Assembly (NCBI GenBank): GCA_052389755.1
Contig: JBQTHP010000077.1
Coordinates: 1 to 10,031 of the forward strand
Direction: 5' to 3'
Length of the DNA: 10,031 bases
DNA from: JBQTHP01 sp052389755
GTDB taxonomy: Bacteria; Pseudomonadota; Gammaproteobacteria; Steroidobacterales; Steroidobacteraceae
Part shown: positions 5,253 to 10,031 of the stretch, piece by piece
How the letters are laid out: each line of letters opens with the position of its first letter
Position numbering within the stretch: the first letter of the stretch is position 1
The notes under the pieces: model-generated
Seen by the model: the letters and a program-made list of their open reading frames with translations, nothing else
Told to the model about the DNA's origin: nothing
Databases searched by the model: none
Made by a program: the position numbers and the translations under genes

Positions 5253-5544
5253 CCACGCCGCCATTCGCGCGCTCGCCAGCGAGAAGCGGCTGCTCATTCT
5301 CGAGTGGCTCAAGGACCCCAGGGCGCACTTTCGTGCGCAAGTGGACGGCGACCTCGTCAAGGACGGCGTCTGCAGCGTATTCATCGCCCAGAAGCTCGGC
5401 GTCAGTCAGCCGACGGCGAGCGAGCACCTGAAGCTGCTGACGCAGTCGGGCCTCGTGACCCCCCGGCGGATCAAGCAGTGGACGTTCTACAAGCGCAACG
5501 AGCGCCGCATTCGCGAGTTCAAGCGGGGCCTGCGTAATGTGTGA
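5245..5544 (+). CDS. ArsR-family winged-helix transcriptional regulator
   Basis: This is a 99-residue ArsR/SmtB-type DNA-binding protein, of normal length for the family. It starts with the helix IRALASEKRLLILEWLKDP (7-25). The helix-turn-helix follows: VFIAQKLGVSQPTASEHLKLL spans about 45-65, with recognition helix SQPTASEHLKLL. The beta-wing is LVTPRRIKQWTFYKRN (70-85). The insert DGDLVKDGVC (34-43) is typical of an ArsR subgroup I have seen in actinobacteria and proteobacteria. Only one Cys (Cys43) is present and the classic ELCVC metal site is missing, so metal sensing is unlikely. ATG 5245 lies inside the end of the cyclotransferase-like gene in another frame (8-bp overlap), indicating translational coupling. 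The natural candidate target is the divergent region at 4805-4848, but this is inference. Confidence 0.88.
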   Translation: MVDHAAIRALASEKRLLILEWLKDPRAHFRAQVDGDLVKDGVCSVFIAQKLGVSQPTASEHLKLLTQSGLVTPRRIKQWTFYKRNERRIREFKRGLRNV

Positions 5545-5557
5545 CCCCGCACGGCGA

Positions 5558-5962
5558 CTACAACCCTGCTTCCTTCGCCGCCTGCCTCATCTGCCCGTAA
5601 TCGACCGGCCGGATCTCGGTGATCATGCAGCGCTGATCGCCGACCAGCACGGAGTCGAAGCGGCGGCTCACCGTGTGCCCGGTCGATGTCAGAGCGATGG
5701 ATTGCGCGAACTGCAGATCGTTGCACGGAGGTGCGACGGTCAGGAGATAGGCATCGTTGACGCCCGTGTACACGAGAACCCGGTCGCGGCCGAGCGTGCG
5801 CCAGCCGTTCAGGTTCCCGAGATAGGTGAACTTTTCCACAGGCTCGCCGGCGTAGTCCATATGGCGTGCCAAGGCCTGGGCGTCTGTTTCATGTCGCGCG
5901 AGGCCTGCGCACGCGGTAAGGATCGCGGCGGGCAGGATCGCAAAGAGCATGCGGCATTTCAT
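5558..5962 (-). CDS. lipoprotein, DUF6491-like
   Basis: This is a 134-residue predicted lipoprotein. The N-terminus MKCRMLFAILPAAILTAC is a short type II signal peptide with lipobox LTAC; Cys18 would be lipidated and become the mature N-terminus. The residue after it is Ala, so outer-membrane sorting is expected. The mature part carries FTYLGNLNGWRTLGRDRVLVY (45-65), AYLLTVAPPCNDL (71-83) and FDSVLVGDQRCMITEIRPVD (102-121). These resemble the DUF6491 family, with Cys80 and Cys112 able to form a disulfide in the periplasm. Function is unknown. The ATG is supported by AGGAG at 5976-5972, 9 bases upstream. The gene converges on the ArsR-type gene with a 13-bp gap and diverges from the DUF5916 gene across 108 bp, so it is transcribed alone. 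I see no convincing promoter in that gap. Confidence 0.85.
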   Translation of the reverse strand: MKCRMLFAILPAAILTACAGLARHETDAQALARHMDYAGEPVEKFTYLGNLNGWRTLGRDRVLVYTGVNDAYLLTVAPPCNDLQFAQSIALTSTGHTVSRRFDSVLVGDQRCMITEIRPVDYGQMRQAAKEAGL

Positions 5963-5971
5963 GACGGATTT

Positions 5972-5976
5972 CTCCT
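5972..5976 (-). promoter_or_regulatory. Shine-Dalgarno of the lipoprotein gene
   Basis: AGGAG on the minus strand stands 9 bases before ATG 5962, in a purine-rich stretch. It is the strongest ribosome binding site in the window. Confidence 0.75.
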
Positions 5977-6070
5977 CTTCTTCAACGGACGCCCGTTAGA
6001 TAAGGGGAAATTACCGCGAGTTCAATGATCCTAAGCGGCCCATCGAGCGGATGGATATAAGCTGGACCGT

Positions 6071-8311
6071 ATGAAGTCGGCGCCCTGGTCGATCGGACTG
6101 GTTTTGCTTCTGACGCCCAATCTTGCGCTCGGCGCTATCACGGTCGATGGAGAGCTCACCGAGCCGGAGTGGTCGCAGGCCCAGCTCTTCACGGATTTTC
6201 GCGTTACCCAGCCCTATACGCTCGGCAAGCCGCGGCACCCGACCGAAGTGCGGATGCTCGGAACGCCGGAAGGCATCATCGTCGGCTTTCGCTGTACACA
6301 TCCGCGCAGCACACCGCGGCAGACCGAGCAGACGCCCCGCGATACCGACAACAACGGCGACCGGGTAAACATCTTTATCGACCTGGACGCCGACGCGAAG
6401 GTTGCCTACAACGTGACGGTGGCACTCGCGGGATCGCTGCAGGACGCCACGATCACCAACGAGAACCAGTACAGCACCGACTGGGATGGGGATGTGTCCT
6501 ACGCGGTGCGGCAAACCGAAGACGAATGGTTCGTGGAGGTGCTCCTCCCCTGGACCATGGCGAGCATGAAAAATCCCGGCGCGGACAAGCGCACCGTCGG
6601 GATCGTGTTCGATCGCGTGATCGGCGAGACGCAGGAACGAAGCGCTCTGCAAGGGTTGAGCTTCAACCTGCCGCGGTATCTGTCGGACTTCCCGAAAGTC
6701 GAGATCGATCAGTTCGCGCGCTCACTGTTCCACGTGTTTCCGTACGCCAGCGCGGCCAGCGACTGGGTGCACAGCGAGACCGACCTGAAATTCGGCGCCG
6801 ACGTCCTGTGGAAACCGTCCGGCAAGTTTCAGCTCACTGCGGCCCTGAATCCGGACTTCGGTCAGGTGGAAGCGGACGAGCTCGTCGTCAATTTCGATGC
6901 GATCGAGGTGCTCTTCAGCGACAAGCGCCCGTTCTTCGCCGAGAACCAGGCGCTGTTCGACGTGCGAGTTGGCGGGAACACGGACCGCCTGCTCTACACG
7001 CGCCGCATCGGCGGGGGCCGCGACGATGACCCGCAGCGCGCGGCCGAGATCGACGGAGCAGTAAAGCTCAACGGCAGTTTCGCGCACCTCGATTACGGGT
7101 TTCTGTCCGCCGCCGAGCGCGACTTCGGCGATGACATCGGACGTGCCTTCGCCGCGCAGCGCCTGCGGTACAGTGCCGGCCCCTGGACGCTGGGGTACCT
7201 CGGCACGTGGGCGGACCGGCCATTTCTCGACCGGACAGCACAGGTTCATTCGAGTGATTTCATCTGGCGCCCGGACTCCCGCTTCATTCTGCAGGGCCAG
7301 GTCATCGCGAGCATCGTCGATGAGGCCGCTCAGGAAGCCTCCGGCGACGGCGAGGTGCTGCAGGCGTTCTACACGCCATCGGCGGCCTGGCAACACGAGG
7401 CGCGTCTCACGCATTTCAGCCGTGGGCTCGATTTCAACGATCTGGGATTCCAGCAGCGATCGGGCGTGAAGCGCGCGGGCTATTCCATCGCGCGTCGGCT
7501 GCGCGACTTCGGCGCACGCGATCCGCGGGCAGCCGTGATGTGGCGAATGAATCCGGAGCTGCGATGGAACGACGCCGGCGATCGTCTGGGGCACTACCTA
7601 GGAGTGTTTCGCGAAGCCCGGCAACGTTCGGGCGCATTGCTGAACACGTCGCTCGAAGTCGCCGGCGACGGCGTCGATGATCTCATCTCGCGCGGCAACG
7701 GCAATGCGAAGACCGAGCCACGACTCCTCGGCCTCACGCAGAGCTACCAGAGTGCGCGGATCGGGAAGTGGCGCAACTACGCGGCTGCCACGCTGCTTCA
7801 GGAAGGCAACGAAGATTTCGCGCTCGAGGCGGAGGGCAAGGCCGAGTACTTCGCTCGCGATGACTTCAGCGTCTCGGTGCGCGGCGTCATGCTGTGGAGC
7901 CGCGACTGGCTCATCTGGCAGAGCGACAACCTGCTCGCAAGCTACCGGCGCAAGCAGGCTCTCGTCGCGAGCGATCTGAACTGGTTTCCGGCGCCGAACC
8001 AGGAGCTGCGCGTGAAAGTGCAGTGGCTCGCCATCGACGCGCGCGATCCGACGCCGTTTCGAATCGCGGCGTCCGGAGATCTGATCGAGAGCGCAGACGT
8101 GCTGGAAGACTTCCAGGTGAACAACTTCGGCCTGCAGATCCGCTATCGCTGGACGTTCGCGACGCAATCCGACCTCTATGTCGTTTACGGCCGTGGCGGT
8201 ATCGTATTCGAGCAGGGCTCGCAAGACCGCGGACTCGGCGATCTCTTCACATCGGCGGTCGAGCTGCGCGACAGCGATCAGCTCATCGTCAAGGCACGCT
8301 ATCGATTCTGA
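6071..8311 (+). CDS. DUF5916 protein: CBM9-like domain plus predicted outer-membrane beta-barrel
   Basis: This is a 746-residue exported protein. Residues 1-21 form a Sec signal peptide (hydrophobic IGLVLLLTPNLALG, cleavage near ALG-A). Residues about 22-190 form a carbohydrate-binding-family-9-like domain: ITVDGELTEPEWSQA, NGDRVNIFIDLD and WFVEVLLPW are typical. The DUF5916 hallmark lies at 260-292: NPDFGQVEADE, then SDKRPFFAEN. From about 300 to the end, alternating polar and hydrophobic strands run to a terminal Phe (KARYRF), the signature of an outer-membrane barrel inserted by the BAM complex. Length is usual for the family. Function is unknown; surface binding or passage of a glycan or other ligand is a guess from the CBM9-like domain. 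TATAAG at 6056-6061 is a possible -10 but too close to the ATG for comfort. The peptidase gene follows 15 bp after the stop, implying an operon of two exported proteins. Confidence 0.85.
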   Translation: MKSAPWSIGLVLLLTPNLALGAITVDGELTEPEWSQAQLFTDFRVTQPYTLGKPRHPTEVRMLGTPEGIIVGFRCTHPRSTPRQTEQTPRDTDNNGDRVNIFIDLDADAKVAYNVTVALAGSLQDATITNENQYSTDWDGDVSYAVRQTEDEWFVEVLLPWTMASMKNPGADKRTVGIVFDRVIGETQERSALQGLSFNLPRYLSDFPKVEIDQFARSLFHVFPYASAASDWVHSETDLKFGADVLWKPSGKFQLTAALNPDFGQVEADELVVNFDAIEVLFSDKRPFFAENQALFDVRVGGNTDRLLYTRRIGGGRDDDPQRAAEIDGAVKLNGSFAHLDYGFLSAAERDFGDDIGRAFAAQRLRYSAGPWTLGYLGTWADRPFLDRTAQVHSSDFIWRPDSRFILQGQVIASIVDEAAQEASGDGEVLQAFYTPSAAWQHEARLTHFSRGLDFNDLGFQQRSGVKRAGYSIARRLRDFGARDPRAAVMWRMNPELRWNDAGDRLGHYLGVFREARQRSGALLNTSLEVAGDGVDDLISRGNGNAKTEPRLLGLTQSYQSARIGKWRNYAAATLLQEGNEDFALEAEGKAEYFARDDFSVSVRGVMLWSRDWLIWQSDNLLASYRRKQALVASDLNWFPAPNQELRVKVQWLAIDARDPTPFRIAASGDLIESADVLEDFQVNNFGLQIRYRWTFATQSDLYVVYGRGGIVFEQGSQDRGLGDLFTSAVELRDSDQLIVKARYRF

Positions 8312-8316
8312 AAGGA
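8311..8316 (+). promoter_or_regulatory. Shine-Dalgarno of the M14 peptidase gene
   Basis: AAAGGA begins on the last base of the upstream stop codon and ends 10 bases before ATG 8327, so the peptidase is translated from the same message as the DUF5916 gene. Confidence 0.6.
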
Positions 8317-8326
8317 CCTGATCGCC

Positions 8327-10031
8327 ATGGATCGACGCTTCTTCGCGACAACGCTGCTGGCACTGATCGCTTTTCAACCCGCGCTCAGCGCGACGGATTC
8401 ACTCGAGACGATCTCGGAACGCTCGGGCTTTCGAATCACCGGGCGCTACGACGAAGTGGACAGGCTCTGTCGCGCGTTCGAGGCTCGGTTTCCCGGCCAC
8501 GTGAAGTGCTTCTCGTTCGGCACGACGCCGGAAGGGCGGCCGCTCTGGGCGCTCGCCGCATCGAACGATGGCCTCGTCACCGCTCAGCAGGTCCGCGGGC
8601 AGAAGCGACCGGTGATTCTCGTGCAGGGCGGCATTCATGCCGGCGAGATCGACGGCAAGGATGCGGGCTTTCTGGTCCTGCGCGAGTTGCTGACGGATCG
8701 CCGGAAAGCGGCGGCGCTGCGCAAGGTCACGCTGGTATTCGTGCCGGCGTTCAGTCCGGACGGGCACGAGCGCTTCGGTCGCTGGAACCGCCCGAACCAG
8801 AATGGACCGGAAGAGATGGGCTGGCGCACGACCGCGCAGAACTTGAACCTCAATCGCGACTATGCGAAGGCGGATGCCCCGGAGATGCAGGCGATGCTGC
8901 GCCTGCTGAACGAGTGGGGTCCCGCGGTGTACGTTGACCTGCACGCGACCGATGGCGCGGAGTTCGAGCACGATGTCGCCGTCATGTCGGAGCCGCGCGA
9001 AGGCGGCGACCACGAAGTCGCCGCGCTCGCCGATTCGATTCGCGACTCGATCATCGAGCGGCTGACTTCGCAGGGCTCGCTGCCGCTCGCGTTCTACCCC
9101 TCGTTCAACGTCGCGGACGATCCGAGCTCCGGCATCACGGTCACGCCTGCGCTGCCGCGATTTTCGACGGGCTACTGGGGCCTCAGCAACCGGGTCGCTC
9201 TTCTGATCGAGACTCACTCGTGGAAGGACTACCCGACGCGCGTGCGGATCACGGCCGATGTGCTGCGCGCTCTGCTCGATTCGGCATCGCGCGACGTCTC
9301 GAGGTGGCAGGCCACTCAGCAGGCGGCCGATCGACGCGCGCAGGAGCTCGGCGGCAGCACGTACCCCCTCTCATTCGACGTGACCGACGAGGTGCGCTGG
9401 TTCGACTTTCGCGGCTATGCCTACGAGCGTTCACAGTCGATCATCTCCGGCGCTCTCATGACCCGGTACGATCCCTCGCGCACGCGCGTGTGGCGCATGC
9501 CGATCAAGGATCAGGTTCGCGTCGTCGCAAAGACCGAGGCACCACGAGGCGGCTATCTCGTGCCGCCCGCCGTCGCCACGTGGCTCGCGCCGAAGCTCCA
9601 GGATCACAGCATTCGCTTCGAGACGATTCCCGTCGCCGAGTCGCCCGTGAGCGTGCAGGCGTGGCGTGCGTCCGACGTGTCGATCGCGCCGCAGACGTTC
9701 GAAGGCCACGCTTTCTTCAAGCTCAAAGGCTCGTGGCGCAACGAAACGCGTCTCCTGCGGCAAGGAACCCTGCTCGTGCCGATCGCCCAGCCCAAGGCGC
9801 GACTCGTGATGGCGCTGCTCGAGCCCGATGCGCCGGATTCCTACGCAGCGTGGGGATTCTTTGCGACTGCGTTCGAGAAGAAGGAGTACATGGAACCCTA
9901 CGTAGCGGAACGTGTGGCCCGCGAGATGCTCGACGCGAGCCCGCAGCTGCGCGAGGAGTTCGCGCAGCGGCTCGCCGAGGACAAGAAGTTCGCGGGCGAT
10001 CCTGACGCGCGGCTCGAGTTCTTCTACCGCA
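8327..10031 (+). CDS. M14-family zinc carboxypeptidase, exported (3' end outside window)
   Basis: The frame is open from ATG 8327 to the right edge: 568 residues are visible and the C-terminus is missing. Residues 1-21 are a Sec signal peptide (MDRRFFATTLLALIAF, cleavage near ALS-A), so the enzyme works in the periplasm or outside. The catalytic domain runs from about 35 to 330. Zinc ligands are His104 and Glu107 in GGIHAGEIDG and His206 in VDLHATDG. Asn176-Arg177 in NLNLNRDY bind the substrate, and Glu295 in LLIETHS is the likely general base. All M14 key residues are therefore present. A region of roughly 240 residues after the catalytic domain is long for plain carboxypeptidases; its content (FDVTDEVRWFDFRGYAYERS and onward) I cannot assign. 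The family removes C-terminal amino acids or trims peptides and peptidoglycan stems; the substrate here is not known. It is cotranscribed with the DUF5916 barrel, which suggests scavenging of outside peptides. Confidence 0.9.
   Translation, partial: MDRRFFATTLLALIAFQPALSATDSLETISERSGFRITGRYDEVDRLCRAFEARFPGHVKCFSFGTTPEGRPLWALAASNDGLVTAQQVRGQKRPVILVQGGIHAGEIDGKDAGFLVLRELLTDRRKAAALRKVTLVFVPAFSPDGHERFGRWNRPNQNGPEEMGWRTTAQNLNLNRDYAKADAPEMQAMLRLLNEWGPAVYVDLHATDGAEFEHDVAVMSEPREGGDHEVAALADSIRDSIIERLTSQGSLPLAFYPSFNVADDPSSGITVTPALPRFSTGYWGLSNRVALLIETHSWKDYPTRVRITADVLRALLDSASRDVSRWQATQQAADRRAQELGGSTYPLSFDVTDEVRWFDFRGYAYERSQSIISGALMTRYDPSRTRVWRMPIKDQVRVVAKTEAPRGGYLVPPAVATWLAPKLQDHSIRFETIPVAESPVSVQAWRASDVSIAPQTFEGHAFFKLKGSWRNETRLLRQGTLLVPIAQPKARLVMALLEPDAPDSYAAWGFFATAFEKKEYMEPYVAERVAREMLDASPQLREEFAQRLAEDKKFAGDPDARLEFFYR

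Noticed and set aside
5545..5557. Bidirectional terminator between the convergent ArsR-type and lipoprotein genes
   Set aside because: The 13-bp gap has no stem or T-run.
6056..6061. TATAAG as -10 of the DUF5916 gene
   Set aside because: It lies only 9 bases before the ATG and no -35 is found at a proper distance; kept as a note only.
7894..8937. Plus-strand frame of 347 codons spanning the junction of the barrel and peptidase genes
   Set aside because: It is extremely Arg-rich, out of frame with both real genes, and lacks motifs.

Overview
The window is an ordinary-looking stretch of high-GC bacterial chromosome, densely packed with genes and with no tRNA, rRNA, CRISPR array, insertion sequence or phage gene that I can see. 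Lipoprotein and Sec signals, a predicted outer-membrane barrel, Shine-Dalgarno sequences and frequent GTG starts indicate a Gram-negative bacterium. The combination of a DUF6491-like lipoprotein, a DUF5916-type barrel and a METTL26-like methyltransferase suggests a proteobacterium, perhaps a gammaproteobacterium of the Steroidobacter/Nevskia/Xanthomonas kind. That placement is inference.

Left part, plus strand (1-2617): the 3' end of an NmrA-like NAD(P)-binding protein is followed after 12 bp by a METTL26/DUF938-type methyltransferase, which overlaps an alpha/beta-hydrolase carboxylesterase by 4 bp (GTGA). After a 110-bp gap with an inverted repeat come a free-standing response-regulator receiver protein and a small Cys/His protein that is probably zinc-binding. 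A perfect 8-bp inverted repeat lies directly in front of the ribosome binding site of the last gene.

Middle part, minus strand (4804 down to 2614): a tight four-gene operon encodes a threonine/serine dehydratase, a RidA-superfamily protein, a conserved protein resembling DUF6196, and a small protein of the family often labelled 'n-acetylglutamate synthase'. The last gene is broken by a one-base frameshift. The first two genes make biochemical sense together: dehydratases release reactive enamine/imine products that RidA proteins hydrolyse. A good sigma70-type promoter lies in front of the operon, and its elements touch the start of the divergent plus-strand pair, a gamma-glutamylcyclotransferase-like protein and an ArsR-type regulator (4848-5544).

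Right part: a minus-strand lipoprotein (DUF6491-like, 5558-5962) is divergent from a plus-strand pair of exported proteins: a 746-residue DUF5916 protein (CBM9-like domain plus predicted beta-barrel) and an M14-family zinc carboxypeptidase that runs off the right edge. No intergenic stretch exceeds about 110 bp. I found no convincing new biological system. The points most worth checking are the frameshifted gene, the hairpin at 2300-2326 and the shared divergent promoter region.
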